A DNA stretch of 64,000 nt from Burkholderiales bacterium (GCA_020848075.1 JADLAV010000064.1:1-64000); one strand, 5' to 3'. Numbered from the stretch's first letter, positions 19,126 through 27,904 are shown. Notes: generated by a model from the sequence alone, not told the origin. A program made the numbers and translations.

Positions 19126-20599
19126 GCCGGTTGCGCTCCTCGGCATAGCCCAGCATGCGGCGCACCCAGGGCAGCAGCGCGTAGGCGGGAAACGAGAGGA
19201 AGAACGTCAGGAGGAAGTACCTGGCGTAGCCGAACTCCTGCGCGCCGAACCCGCCCGCCCACCCCGCCACCGAGCGCGACAGCGCGAAGACCGACGAGAG
19301 CAGCGCGTATTCGGTCGCCGAGTGGCGCTTGTCGACGATCGCCATCAGGAACGCGAGGAAGGCGGCGGTGCCGAGCCCGCCGGTGAACGACTCGGCCGCG
19401 CTCGCCGCGTACATCACGGCGCGATGCCACGGCTCGATCTCGCCGCCGGTGCCGTACGGAATCACCGCGGCGGCGGCCGCGTAGCCGAGGTTGGAGAGCG
19501 CCTGGAAGAGACCGAGCACCCAGAGGCCCCGGAAGATGCCGGCGCGGTCGGTGTACCAGCCGCCGGCGATCCCACCCGCGATCGAGAGGCCGAGCCCGAT
19601 GTTCACCGAGACGAGCCCAATCTCGGTCGCGCTGAATCCCGCGTCGACCCAGAACGGCTTCACCATGAAGCCCATCGAGGCATCGCCGAGCTTGAAGATG
19701 AGCACGAACGCAAGGACCGGCACGATGTACGGCCGCGAGAGGAGCTCGAAGAGCGCGCCGAACATGGGGCCGCGCTCGAGCGCGGGCGAGGCCTCCGTGG
19801 GCGCCCGGGGCCGGCTCGCGCGGAACGCTGCCGCGCCGGCGACGCCCGCCGCGGCGATGCCCACTGCGACGAGCCAGAACACCGGGCGGGCGGCCGACCA
19901 GCCGAGCGCCTGGTCGGCGAGCCACAGCGTGCCGAGCGCGAGGCCGGCGACCAGCGCGGCCGCGCGCGGATCGGCGAGCACGCGCGCGAGCTCCGCGCGC
20001 AAGCCGAGCGCTTCGTCGCGCACCATGTCGCGCTCGCGCGGCGCGAGCAGCACGGCAAAGGCGCACGCCGCGAGGATCGCCGCGCCGCAGAGGAACGCGC
20101 CGGGCCAGCTCAGCCAGTCGGAGAGGATCAGCACGAGGCCCGAGGCGAGCATGCCCACGCGGTAGAAGCCGATGCGGATCCCGTTCGCGAGCCCGAGCTC
20201 CTGCCGGTCGAGAAGCTCGATCGTGTAGCCGTCGATCGCGATGTCGTTCGTCGCCGAGAGCAGCGTGAACGCACCAATCGCGGTCCACACCCACGGGCCG
20301 AAGCCTTGCGTCGCGGCAAACGCGATCAGCACGGCTGCCATCGCCAGGTCCACCGTGGCCATCCATAGCCGGTGGCGGCGATAGTGATCGACGGCGGGCG
20401 CCCACAGGAACTTCAAGGTCCACGCGAGCCCGAGCAGGCTGATGAGCCCGATGTCCTTCAGCTCGACGCCCTGCTGGCGGAAGTGGACCGGGAAGAGCTC
20501 ATAGAAGACGCCGAGCGGGAAGCCCTCGGAGAAGTAGAGGAGCGCGACCCAGAAGAACTTCGAGCGGAGGAGTTGCGGCGGGGATGTGGCGCTCGGCAC
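19094..20599 (-). CDS. ampG: AmpG-like MFS transporter (PAT family)
   Basis: Inner-membrane permease of 501 residues with about 12-14 hydrophobic helices, of the peptide-acetyl-CoA/muropeptide transporter family; AmpG imports anhydromuropeptides for cell-wall recycling. Family segments include LLYFSEGFPLGVFYELFPVHFRQQG, WAPAVDHYRRHR, ATNDIAIDGYTIELL and KLGDASMGFMVKPFWVDAGFS. The start is GTG at 20599, 36 bases after the metW stop on the same strand. The C-terminal tail is encoded by a dispersed repeat. Substrate is inferred from family; other PAT transporters are possible. Confidence 0.8.
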   Translation of the reverse strand: MPSATSPPQLLRSKFFWVALLYFSEGFPLGVFYELFPVHFRQQGVELKDIGLISLLGLAWTLKFLWAPAVDHYRRHRLWMATVDLAMAAVLIAFAATQGFGPWVWTAIGAFTLLSATNDIAIDGYTIELLDRQELGLANGIRIGFYRVGMLASGLVLILSDWLSWPGAFLCGAAILAACAFAVLLAPRERDMVRDEALGLRAELARVLADPRAAALVAGLALGTLWLADQALGWSAARPVFWLVAVGIAAAGVAGAAAFRASRPRAPTEASPALERGPMFGALFELLSRPYIVPVLAFVLIFKLGDASMGFMVKPFWVDAGFSATEIGLVSVNIGLGLSIAGGIAGGWYTDRAGIFRGLWVLGLFQALSNLGYAAAAAVIPYGTGGEIEPWHRAVMYAASAAESFTGGLGTAAFLAFLMAIVDKRHSATEYALLSSVFALSRSVAGWAGGFGAQEFGYARYFLLTFFLSFPAYALLPWVRRMLGYAEERNRQSPGSPPPRG

Positions 20600-20635
20600 T
20601 CGGCGGTTCTTTCGCGATCGGGGCCGCGCCGCGGG

Positions 20636-21247
20636 TCAGCCGCCGCCCCGGATGCGGTACACCGCGACGCTGCCGCGCAGGTTCGGCAGGAACCGCACCA
20701 CGCTGCCGTCGCGGAACACGAGGCGCTCCAGCACGCCGATGCGGTGCGTGGCGCAGAAGTTGTCGAAGTCGCGGATCGTGCAGAGATGCACGTTCGGCGT
20801 GTCGTACCACTGGTAGGGCAGGGTCTTCGACACCGGCATCGTGCCGCGCAGGACCTGCCAGCGTGCCTCCCATTGCCCGAAGTTGGGGAAGGTGACGATC
20901 GCCTCGCGCCCGACGCGCAGCATCTCCATCACGACCGCCTCGGTGCGGCGCACCGCCTGCAGCGTGAGCGACAGGATGACGTAGTCGAACGAGGCATCGT
21001 CGAAGCCGGACAGTCCGCGCTCGATGTCGGTCTGGATGACGTTGACGCCGTTCGCGACGCAGGCGATCACCTTCTCGTCGGCAATCTCGAGGCCGTAGCC
21101 GCGCGCGGCGCGCGTCTGCGCGAGGTGCTTGAGGAGCAGGCCGTCGCCGCAGCCGAGGTCGAGCACGCTCGCGCCCTTGCGCACCCACGCGGCGATCGCG
21201 CGCAGGTCCGGGCGTCCCGCGAGCTTGGCAAGGGCGCGCTCGGTCAT
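20636..21247 (-). CDS. metW: Methionine biosynthesis protein MetW
   Basis: Methyltransferase-fold protein of 203 residues paired with MetX in proteobacterial methionine synthesis, where MetW is thought to support MetX activity. The SAM-binding motif [15 protein letters not shown], the segment [13 protein letters not shown] and [13 protein letters not shown] are typical. The ATG at 21247 is the best start; a longer arginine-rich extension upstream lacks similarity. It follows metX after 58 bases and so probably shares control by the riboswitch-like leader. Confidence 0.93.
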   Translation of the reverse strand: MTERALAKLAGRPDLRAIAAWVRKGASVLDLGCGDGLLLKHLAQTRAARGYGLEIADEKVIACVANGVNVIQTDIERGLSGFDDASFDYVILSLTLQAVRRTEAVVMEMLRVGREAIVTFPNFGQWEARWQVLRGTMPVSKTLPYQWYDTPNVHLCTIRDFDNFCATHRIGVLERLVFRDGSVVRFLPNLRGSVAVYRIRGGG

Positions 21248-21305
21248 GCGCGTGCCCCCACGACGCGCGTGCCCGCGATGCGTCCCGGGGGGCGGCCCCA
21301 CGAGC

Positions 21306-22544
21306 TCATGCAGCGAATCCCTCGCTCGCGCCCTCGGCACGGCCCGCGTCGACGAGCAGCTCGCCCGGGAGCGCGAGCTCGGCCGCGGTGGCGCCCGCCT
21401 CGCCGATCTCCCGCGCGATTCTGTCGAAGTACGCGCGCACCACGGCGTGGTAGCGCGCGTCTTCGAGGAGGAAGGCGTCGTGCCCGTGCGGCGCGTCGAT
21501 CTCGGCGTACGAGACGTCGCGCCGGTTGTCGAGCAGCGCCTTCACGATCGCGCGCGAGTGCTCGGGCGAGAAGCGCCAGTCCGAAGAGAACGAGACGACC
21601 AGGAACCGCGCCCGTGCGGGCGCGAGTGCGGCGGCGAGATCGTTCCCGTAGTCGCGCGCCGGATCGTAGTAGTCGAGCGCCCGGGTGATGAGGAGATAGG
21701 TGTTGGCGTCGAAGTACTCGGCGAACTTGTCGCTCTGGTGGCGCAGGTACGACTCGACCTCGAAGTCGACGTCGAAGTGGTAGCCGATCTCGTCGGCGCG
21801 CAGCGTGCGGCCGAACCGCTCCATCATCGCGTCGCCGGAGAGATAGGTGATGTGCCCGATCATGCGCGCGAGGCGCAGGCCGCGCTTCGGCTTCACGCCG
21901 TGCTCGTAGTAGTCGCCGCCGTGGAAGTCCGGATCGGTGACGATCGCCCGCCGCGCCACCTCGTTGAACGCGATGTTCTGGGCGGTGAGCTTGGGCGTCG
22001 CGGCGACGGCGATGGCGTTCGCGATCCGGTCGGGAAACGCGGTCGCCCAGGAGATCGCCTGCATGCCGCCGAGGCTGCCGCCCATCACGGCGGCGAAGCG
22101 CCCGATGCCGAGCCGGTCGGCGAGCGCCGCCTGGCTCGCCACCCAGTCCTCGACGGTCACCACCGGGAAGCGCGAGCCGTACGGCTTGCCGGTCGCCGGA
22201 TCGGTCGACGCCGGGCCGGTCGAGCCGAAGCAGCTGCCGAGGTTGTTCACGCCGATCACGAAGAAGCGATCGGTGTCGACCGGCTTGCCCGGGCCGATCA
22301 TGTTGTCCCACCAGCCGACGTTCTTCGGATCGTTGGCGTAGTAGCCGGCGACGTGGTGCGAGGCGTTCAGCGCATGGCAGATGAGCACCGCGTTCGAGCG
22401 CGCCGCGTTCAGCGTCCCGTAGGTTTCGTAGACGAGGTCGTAGGCATCGAGCGTCGCCCCGCTCCGGAACTTGAGCGGCGCGTCGATGTGCAGCCGGCGC
22501 GGCACCACCGCGCCGGCCGACCGGCCGTGGAGAGCGTGCGTCAT
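21306..22544 (-). CDS. metX: Homoserine O-acyltransferase MetX
   Basis: Alpha/beta-hydrolase acyltransferase of 412 residues catalysing the first committed step of methionine synthesis, acyl transfer from acetyl- or succinyl-CoA to homoserine. The nucleophile Ser is in GGSLGGMQ near residue 155, with the catalytic Asp in SSDWRFSP near 321 and His in PHGHDAFL near 352. Betaproteobacterial homologues next to metW often use succinyl-CoA, but the acyl donor cannot be decided here. No strong ribosome-binding site precedes the ATG; instead a terminator hairpin and SAM-aptamer-like leader lie immediately upstream. Confidence 0.95.
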   Translation of the reverse strand: MTHALHGRSAGAVVPRRLHIDAPLKFRSGATLDAYDLVYETYGTLNAARSNAVLICHALNASHHVAGYYANDPKNVGWWDNMIGPGKPVDTDRFFVIGVNNLGSCFGSTGPASTDPATGKPYGSRFPVVTVEDWVASQAALADRLGIGRFAAVMGGSLGGMQAISWATAFPDRIANAIAVAATPKLTAQNIAFNEVARRAIVTDPDFHGGDYYEHGVKPKRGLRLARMIGHITYLSGDAMMERFGRTLRADEIGYHFDVDFEVESYLRHQSDKFAEYFDANTYLLITRALDYYDPARDYGNDLAAALAPARARFLVVSFSSDWRFSPEHSRAIVKALLDNRRDVSYAEIDAPHGHDAFLLEDARYHAVVRAYFDRIAREIGEAGATAAELALPGELLVDAGRAEGASEGFAA

Positions 22545-22559
22545 CGCGATCGCGCAAAG

Positions 22560-22596
22560 AAAAAACCCGTCCGGCTTGCCGAGCTCAAACGGGTTT
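22560..22596 (-). terminator. Intrinsic terminator in the metX leader
   Basis: On the minus strand AAACCCGT (22596-22589) pairs perfectly with ACGGGTTT (22570-22563), an 8-bp stem around an 18-base loop. The stem runs into six consecutive T residues (22565-22560) and then CTTT. It ends about 15 bases before the metX ATG, so it is better read as an attenuator than as the end of the upstream gene. Confidence 0.75.
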
Positions 22597-22690
22597 CCCT
22601 CGCTTTAGCCGCATTTGTCTCCGGCGCGCGCCCGAACAGCCAAGGCCCGCCGGATCGCGCCCGCAAGCTGACGGTCAAATCGGCGCGTGG
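22597..22690 (-). promoter_or_regulatory. SAM-II/SAM-V-like riboswitch aptamer upstream of metX
   Basis: Read on the minus strand, CGCGCC (22687-22682) pairs with GGCGCG (22661-22656) as P1. The loop begins GATTTGACCG and contains GCTTGC, as in the SAM-II consensus, and the conserved 3' pseudoknot strand ACAAATGCGGCTAAAGCG lies at 22618-22601. Between the P1 3' strand and this pseudoknot strand an extra hairpin is inserted, closed by TCCGGCG/CGCCGGA. The aptamer directly precedes a terminator and metX, the classical SAM-II target. SAM-II is best known from alphaproteobacteria, so this copy is worth checking. Confidence 0.7.
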
Positions 22691-22694
22691 CACG

Positions 22695-22700
22695 ATTCTA
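22695..22700 (-). promoter_or_regulatory. Candidate -10 element for the metX leader
   Basis: TAGAAT on the minus strand lies five bases before the first base that can pair in the aptamer stem, so the predicted transcription start coincides with the aptamer 5' end. The -35 region is poor (TTCCAC at 17-base spacing). Confidence 0.4.
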
Positions 22701-22730
22701 GTCGCGAAACGCGAAAAGTGGAAACCGGCG

Positions 22731-22860
22731 CTCGCCCCTCCTCAACGAGGAGGGGATCTTTTTCTTCCCCTCCTTTTCAAGGAGGGGTGCCGCCGCAGGC
22801 GGCGGGGTGGTTCGAATCATCTCCTCCTCGAAGCGGAGGGGAAGATCCCCCCGGGCGGAG
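22731..22860. repeat. GC-rich CTCCTT...AAGGAGGGG repeat cluster
   Basis: Contains the perfect hairpin CCCCTCCTC-AAC-GAGGAGGGG (22735-22755), then CCCCTCCTTTTCAAGGAGGG with GTGCCGCCGCAGGCGGCGGG, and CCTCCTCGAAGCGGAGGGG with CCCCCCGGGCGG. The same AAGGAGGGG-GCCGCAGGC element occurs twice near lptE (52.75-52.86 kb). It fills the gap between the metX leader and the upstream hypothetical gene. Confidence 0.7.
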
Positions 22861-22864
22861 GTGC

Positions 22865-23311
22865 TCAGTTCGGCTTGCGCTGCTGCCACTCGGCGCGGCG
22901 GAAGCGCCGGCGCCGCGAGCGCGGATAGGGATGGAGGCGCCCGAACTCGCGGATGCGGGCGATGACGAAGCTGCGGATGTCGTTCGGTACGCCCTCGGCC
23001 TCGCGCGCGAAGCGGGCTGCGACCGCGGTCGCCGGGAACGGGCCGTCCGCCTCGAGGAGCGTCGCGGGCGCGCGCCCCGGCTTCACCTCGCCCGGGTCGA
23101 CCCCGTCATGGAAGAAGCCGACCTCCTTCTTCCACACGAGCGCCTTCTCGCTCGTGTCGATGCCGTAGCAGAGCTGGAACGAGAGCACCTCGCCGCCGGC
23201 CGTCTGCCAGACGAAGAGATCGAAGTAGTCGCTGTGGAACCAGCGACGGCTGGTGCTCGGCTCGTCCTGCCGGACGCCGGGGATCTCGCGCAGGGCGTTT
23301 GCGGGGATCAT
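22865..23311 (-). CDS. Conserved hypothetical protein following ptsI
   Basis: Protein of 148 residues that I cannot assign. It is a soluble, mixed alpha/beta-looking sequence ([54 protein letters not shown]) ending in a strongly basic tail (RSRRRRFRR). Its ATG overlaps the ptsI stop by four bases (ATGA), so it is translated from the PTS operon mRNA and may be functionally linked. No signal peptide or membrane segment is visible. Confidence 0.75.
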   Translation of the reverse strand: MIPANALREIPGVRQDEPSTSRRWFHSDYFDLFVWQTAGGEVLSFQLCYGIDTSEKALVWKKEVGFFHDGVDPGEVKPGRAPATLLEADGPFPATAVAARFAREAEGVPNDIRSFVIARIREFGRLHPYPRSRRRRFRRAEWQQRKPN

Positions 23312-25083
23312 GCGTTTAGTCTACCAAGGAGTTGGCGGATCTTCTCGGGGTCTTCGGCGCGCAGGATCCGGCTGGCGAGCGCCTCGGCCTCGGGCAGGTC
23401 GGAGCGCAGCACCTGCTGCTTCACCGCGAGCAGCTGCGCGGGGTGCATCGAGAACTGGCGCAACCCCAGCCCGAGCAGCAGCCGCGTGTAGGCCACCTCC
23501 CCGGCCATCTCCCCGCACACCGCGACCGGCTTCCCCGACTTGATCGCGGTGCGGATCGTGCCAGCGACGAGCTGAAGCACACCCGGGTGCAGCGGGTCGT
23601 ACAGGTGCGCGACCATGTCGTCGGTGCGATCGATCGCGAGCGTGTACTGGATCAGGTCGTTGGTGCCGATCGAGAGGAAATCGAGCCGCTTGATGAAGAG
23701 CGGAACCGCGAGCGCGGCAGCCGGGATCTCGATCATCCCGCCCACCTCGAGCTCGTGGTCGTACGGTATGCCCATCGCCTGGAGCGTGTCGCGCGCCTGC
23801 TGCAGGTACTGGAGCACGAGCTCGATCTCGTGCGCATGGGCGAGCATCGGGATCAGCAGCCGCACCTTGCCGAACGCCGAGGCGCGCAGGATCGCGCGGA
23901 GCTGCGTGAGGAACATCTGCGGTTCGGCGAAGCAGAAGCGGATCGCGCGCAGCCCGAGCGCGGGGTTCGGGCCGCCCCGATCGGCACCGTTCAGCGTCTT
24001 GTCCGCGCCGAGGTCCAGCGTGCGGATCGTCACCGGGCGGTCGCGCATCGCCTCGACCGCCGAGCAGTAGGCCTCGAACTGCTCGTCCTCGCCCGGCAGG
24101 TCGTCGCGGTTCAGGAACAGGAACTCGGTGCGGAACAGGCCGACGCCGCTCGCACCGGCGTCGAGCGCGGCGCCGACGTCGTCCGGCAGCTCGATGTTCG
24201 CCTGCAGCTCGATCGGCGTTCCGTCCAGGGTCGAGGCCGGCGCGGTGATGAGCCGCCTCAGCTTCTGCCGCTCGATCTGCAGTGCGGACTGCTTCAGCCG
24301 GTACTCGGCGAGGACGCGCTCGTCCGGATTGACGATCAGCACGCCCTCGGCGCCATCCACGATCACCAGCTCGTTCTCGCGGATCAGCTGGCGCGCGTGG
24401 TGCAGGCCCACGATCGCCGGCAGGCCGAGGCTGCGCGCGACGATCGCGGTATGCGAGGTCACCCCGCCGAGGTCGGTCACGAAGCCGGCGAACTGGTGCT
24501 GCTTGAAGAGGATCATGTCGGCCGGCGAGAAGTCGTGCGCGACCACGACCACGTTCTCCTCGTGGGCCGGCGCGGGCGGCGCGTGCCCGCTGCCGAGCAT
24601 GGCTTTCAGCACGCGCTCGACCACCTGTCGCACGTCCGCCTTGCGCTCGCGCAGGTACGCATCCTCGATCGCCTCGAAGCGCGCGAGGAGCATGTCCATC
24701 TGCTGGACGAGCGCGAGTTCGGCATTGCAGCGGCGCGTGCGGATCAGCTCGCGCGGCGACTCCGACAGCATCGAGTCGTCGAGGATCATGCGGTGCAGGT
24801 CGAGGAACGCGCCCAGCTCGGCGGGGGCCGAGGCGGGCACGCTCGCGCGCAGCCCGACGAACTCGCCGCGGACCTGCGCCACCGCGCTGTCGAAGCGCTC
24901 GATCTCCTGGTCCACCTCCTCGGGCGCGATCTCGTACTGGGGCACCTCGAGCCGCGCGGTCGAGACGAGGTGCGCATAGCCGATCGCGATGCCGCTCGAG
25001 GCGCCGGCGCCGTGCAGCGTGAAGCTCGCGTGCCGCCCGGCACGCGCATCCACCCGGAGGATCTCGAGCGGCGGCTGGTCCAT
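23308..25083 (-). CDS. ptsI: Phosphoenolpyruvate-protein phosphotransferase (Enzyme I)
   Basis: Cytosolic Enzyme I of 591 residues that takes phosphate from PEP to HPr. The phosphorylated His is in GGVTSHTAIVARSLGLPAIVG near residue 210; the PEP-binding barrel has GVGLFRTEFLF, RTLDLGADK, SIGTNDLIQYTLAIDR and the active-site Cys in AVCGEMAG near residue 520. The first 18 residues are an extension relative to most homologues, but ATG at 25083 is the only good start. It follows ptsH after a gap with two hairpins. No sugar-specific EIIB/EIIC gene is nearby. Confidence 0.96.
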   Translation of the reverse strand: MDQPPLEILRVDARAGRHASFTLHGAGASSGIAIGYAHLVSTARLEVPQYEIAPEEVDQEIERFDSAVAQVRGEFVGLRASVPASAPAELGAFLDLHRMILDDSMLSESPRELIRTRRCNAELALVQQMDMLLARFEAIEDAYLRERKADVRQVVERVLKAMLGSGHAPPAPAHEENVVVVAHDFSPADMILFKQHQFAGFVTDLGGVTSHTAIVARSLGLPAIVGLHHARQLIRENELVIVDGAEGVLIVNPDERVLAEYRLKQSALQIERQKLRRLITAPASTLDGTPIELQANIELPDDVGAALDAGASGVGLFRTEFLFLNRDDLPGEDEQFEAYCSAVEAMRDRPVTIRTLDLGADKTLNGADRGGPNPALGLRAIRFCFAEPQMFLTQLRAILRASAFGKVRLLIPMLAHAHEIELVLQYLQQARDTLQAMGIPYDHELEVGGMIEIPAAALAVPLFIKRLDFLSIGTNDLIQYTLAIDRTDDMVAHLYDPLHPGVLQLVAGTIRTAIKSGKPVAVCGEMAGEVAYTRLLLGLGLRQFSMHPAQLLAVKQQVLRSDLPEAEALASRILRAEDPEKIRQLLGRLNA

Positions 25084-25144
25084 GTCTGTTGGCTATCCCG
25101 GAATCACGCCCGTGCTTCTTCAATCAAGTGGGGTCGTACGAACG

Positions 25145-25198
25145 AGGGGGAGTTCCCCCTTGTATATCCCCGGAACGAACAAGGGGCGAGCCCCTTGT
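25145..25198. repeat. Twin hairpins between ptsH and ptsI
   Basis: Hairpin 1 is AGGGGG-AGTT-CCCCCT (25145-25160) and hairpin 2 is ACAAGGGGC-GA-GCCCCTTGT (25179-25198). Each is followed by a TGTA(T/G)ATCCCC word, so the two units look like diverged tandem copies of about 35 bases. They lie wholly within the intergenic RNA and could set the HPr:Enzyme I ratio through RNA stability or processing. Confidence 0.7.
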
Positions 25199-25248
25199 AG
25201 ATCCCCTTCCTCGCCATCGCCGTCGTCCTTCCAAGACGCATGTCGCGC

Positions 25249-25518
25249 CTACTCGCCTTCGCCGAACTTGTCGCCGATGAGGCGGGCGAGCGCGGCAAGC
25301 GCCGCGTCCGCGTCCTCGCCGATCGCCTCGATCGCGACCCTGCTGCCCTTGCCGGCGGCGAGCATCATGACGCCCATGATGCTCTTCGCGTTCACGCGCC
25401 GGCCGTTGCGCGACAGCCACACGTCGGACGCGAATTGGCTCGCGGTGTGCGTGAGCTTGGCCGAGGCGCGCGCGTGCAGCCCGAGCTTGTTCACGATCTC
25501 GAGCTCAAGCTGCGGCAT
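25249..25518 (-). CDS. ptsH: HPr phosphocarrier protein
   Basis: Phosphocarrier of 89 residues. The phosphorylated His15 is in KLGLHARAS, and the Ser46 region NAKSIMGVMML matches the regulatory serine motif used by HPr kinase. It accepts phosphate from Enzyme I and passes it to the EIIA encoded just upstream. Its ATG lies 14 bases inside the end of the EIIA gene, so the two are translationally coupled. Confidence 0.96.
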   Translation of the reverse strand: MPQLELEIVNKLGLHARASAKLTHTASQFASDVWLSRNGRRVNAKSIMGVMMLAAGKGSRVAIEAIGEDADAALAALARLIGDKFGEGE

Positions 25519-25912
25519 CGACCCGCTCCCCGCCGAGCCGCGTGACGCCCTCGCAGCCGCCGCTCATCGCTTTCTCGACCAGCGTGGCGAGCGGCTCGTT
25601 CCGGTAGGTGAGGGCACGGATGAGCATCGGCAGGCTCACGCCCGCGACGCCCGACACGCGGCCGGGTTGCAGGAGGCGCGTGGCGATGTTCGACGGCGTG
25701 GCGCCCAGCATGTCGGTGAGGAGCAGCACGCCGTCCCCGTCGTCGAGCCCGGCGAGGAGCGCCTCGGCCTGCGGGATCAGCGCGTCGGGGTCATCGTGCA
25801 CCGTGACGCCGAGCTGCGCGACGGCGAGCGGTCGCTTGCCGAGCACGTGGCTCGCGCAATGGATGAGCGCTTCGCCGAAGGCGCCGTGCGCGACGATGAG
25901 AATGCCGACCAT
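25505..25912 (-). CDS. PTS EIIA component, mannose/sorbose family
   Basis: EIIA(Man)-type protein of 135 residues with the phosphorylated His9 in LIVAHGAFGEAL and the LLLTDMLGATPSNIA segment. Betaproteobacteria commonly carry this EIIA with HPr and Enzyme I but no EIIB or EIIC, so the relay is probably regulatory rather than for sugar import. It overlaps ptsH and lies 84 bases downstream of gshB on the same strand. Confidence 0.92.
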   Translation of the reverse strand: MVGILIVAHGAFGEALIHCASHVLGKRPLAVAQLGVTVHDDPDALIPQAEALLAGLDDGDGVLLLTDMLGATPSNIATRLLQPGRVSGVAGVSLPMLIRALTYRNEPLATLVEKAMSGGCEGVTRLGGERVDAAA

Positions 25913-25996
25913 CCGAGGCCACCCAGTCGTGACAAGACCTTCAAAAATAACCTCTTTTGGACGGTCTGTGAAGTGCGATCGAGGGTGCGGGGGCCC

Positions 25997-26947
25997 TCAG
26001 GCCGGCCGTCGGCAGGCCGCCTCCAGCGCGTCGATGAACATCGCAGCGACGTCGAATCCGGTCTGGTCGGTGATCTCCCGGAAGCAAGTCGGGCTGGTGA
26101 CGTTCACCTCGGTGAGGTAGTCGCCGATGACATCCAGCCCGATGAGCAGCAGTCCGCGCGGCGCGAGCACCTCGCCGAGCGCGACGGCGATCTCGCGGTC
26201 GCGCTCGGTGAGCGGCCGCGCGACGCCGATGCCGCCGACTGCGAGGTTGCCGCGCGTCTCGCCGGGCTTCGGGATGCGCGCGAGGCAGTGCGGCACGGGC
26301 TCGCCCGCGATCACGAGGATGCGCTTGTCGCCGTCGCGGATCTCCGGGATGAAGCGCTGCGCCATCACCGTGCGCCGGCCGTGCGCGGTGATGGTCTCGA
26401 CGATGACGAACCGGTTGGGATCGGAGCCGCTCACGCGGAAGACCGACTCGCCGCCCATGCCGTCGATCGGCTTCACCACCACGTCGCGGTGCGCCTCGAT
26501 GAACGCGTGGATCTGGCCCGGGAGCCGCGTGACCACCGTCGGCACGCAGTATTCGGCGAACTCCATGATCGCGAGCTTCTCGCTGTGATCGCGGATCGCG
26601 CGCGGGTCGTTGAACACGCGCGCGCCGTCGCGCACCGCCTGCTCGAGGAGCCACGTGCTCGCGACGTACTCGGCGTCGAACGGCGGATCCTTGCGCATGA
26701 GCACGGCATCGAACGCCGCGAGCGGGGTCTCGCGCGGGAGACCGATGCGGTACCAGCGGTCCTTCTCGCCGGTGAGCGTGAGGCGCGCGTTCTCGCCGAT
26801 CACCGCGCCGCCCTTCCACATCAGGCTCTCCTGCAGCATGAAGTAGAGCTCGTGGCCGCGGCGCGCGGCCTCCACCATCATGGCGTACGTCGAGTCCTTG
26901 TACGTCTTGATGGAGGGCAGCGGGTCGATGATGACGGCGATCTTCAC
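25997..26947 (-). CDS. gshB: Glutathione synthetase
   Basis: ATP-grasp ligase of 316 residues joining gamma-glutamylcysteine and glycine. The N-terminus IAVIIDPLPSIKTYKDST, VLMRKDPPFDAEYV, DVVVKPIDGMGGESVF (ATP-binding lysine and glycine loop) and the metal-binding VIGDYLTEVNVTSPTCFREI are all present. Length is normal for proteobacterial GshB. It heads the minus-strand group with the PTS genes, an arrangement familiar in betaproteobacteria. Confidence 0.97.
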   Translation of the reverse strand: MKIAVIIDPLPSIKTYKDSTYAMMVEAARRGHELYFMLQESLMWKGGAVIGENARLTLTGEKDRWYRIGLPRETPLAAFDAVLMRKDPPFDAEYVASTWLLEQAVRDGARVFNDPRAIRDHSEKLAIMEFAEYCVPTVVTRLPGQIHAFIEAHRDVVVKPIDGMGGESVFRVSGSDPNRFVIVETITAHGRRTVMAQRFIPEIRDGDKRILVIAGEPVPHCLARIPKPGETRGNLAVGGIGVARPLTERDREIAVALGEVLAPRGLLLIGLDVIGDYLTEVNVTSPTCFREITDQTGFDVAAMFIDALEAACRRPA

Positions 26948-27099
26948 GTGCGGGGCAGTTGTGAGACCGGATCGCCGATTCTAGTCGAACCGCGCGCTCG
27001 CCCCTGCCGGGCGGACGAGCGGGTGCGGCCGGAAGAGGGAGATTTGCGGGACGGAGGCGGCGCCGAGCGCGAGCCTGGGCCTCGCCGCCGAAACCGCGG

Positions 27100-27720
27100 T
27101 TACTTCGCGGCCGCCACCATGTAGTTGACTGCCGCCTCGACGTCGGCGTCGGGAAGCTGGACCTGACCGCCCTTGGGGGGCATTGCGCCCTTGCCCTTGA
27201 GCGCGCTCGTGTGGAGCGCGTCGATGCCGGTCTTGATCCGCGGCGCCCATGCCGCCTTGTCGCCAAGCTTGGGGGCGCCGGCAACGCCCGCGGCGTGGCA
27301 CACGGCACAGACTTTGTCGTAGGTTTCTTTCCCCTTGCCGCCGGCGGCTGCGGGTGCCGGGGCTGCGGGCGCCGGAGCCGCCGGCGGGGCGGCCGCGGGC
27401 GGGGCGGCCGGCGTCGCTGCCGCCACCTGGGCAGGCTTGGCCTCGGGGGCCGGAGCCGCGGCGGCGCTCCCCGCGGCGCCAGGTGCGGCGCCAGGCGCGG
27501 CGATCGCCACGTCGGCCACCGGCTTGATGCGCGCCGCGATCGCCTCCGGCGTCATCGCGCCGGGCGTAGGCGCACGCCCGATCCATACCGTCTTCGCCAG
27601 CATGATGATCACCACGATCGGCACGACGAACGCCAGCACCACGAGCGTGATCAGCTGCCGCGGCGTCTTGATGAAGCTCACTTGGTTCTCCGGATCGTGC
27701 GAGGTCGGCTCTGCGCTCAT
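27100..27720 (-). CDS. Membrane-anchored monohaem cytochrome c (cytochrome c5-like)
   Basis: Protein of 206 residues with one N-terminal transmembrane anchor (LITLVVLAFVVPIVVIIMLA) and no signal cleavage site, a long Ala/Pro-rich linker of about 60 residues, and a C-terminal cytochrome c domain. The haem motif CAVCH lies near residue 137, and GAMPPKGG supplies the methionine ligand. Such proteins act as tethered electron carriers between respiratory complexes and terminal oxidases. I started it at 27720 (MSAEPTS), since the longer frame upstream is repetitive and unlike the family. Confidence 0.88.
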   Translation of the reverse strand: MSAEPTSHDPENQVSFIKTPRQLITLVVLAFVVPIVVIIMLAKTVWIGRAPTPGAMTPEAIAARIKPVADVAIAAPGAAPGAAGSAAAAPAPEAKPAQVAAATPAAPPAAAPPAAPAPAAPAPAAAGGKGKETYDKVCAVCHAAGVAGAPKLGDKAAWAPRIKTGIDALHTSALKGKGAMPPKGGQVQLPDADVEAAVNYMVAAAK

Positions 27721-27898
27721 GGGGGCTCGTCTTCTGGGGTCGAGAGAGGGAGGTCGAAGGAGATCGAGGAAGATCGAAGGGGAGAAACTAGCGGCAGCCC
27801 GCGGCAAGAAGCGCGCGGAAGGCCGCAAAGTATAGCTGCAGCGCGTGGCGCGGCAAAGCACATGGATGCGCATGCGGCGAGCGCGGCGGCAGATGCGG

Positions 27899-27904
27899 TA
27901 GAAT
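27899..27904 (+). promoter_or_regulatory. Candidate -10 element for the tRNA-Arg gene
   Basis: TAGAAT lies 15 bases before the mature tRNA 5' end, in the context GCGGTAGAATCG. No good -35 is visible. The same core occurs before uvrD, metX and the gene at 41782. Confidence 0.35.

Noticed and set aside
23332-25200. Long plus-strand frame opposite ptsI
   Set aside because: Shadow of ptsI; the minus-strand product has every Enzyme I motif while the plus-strand product has none.
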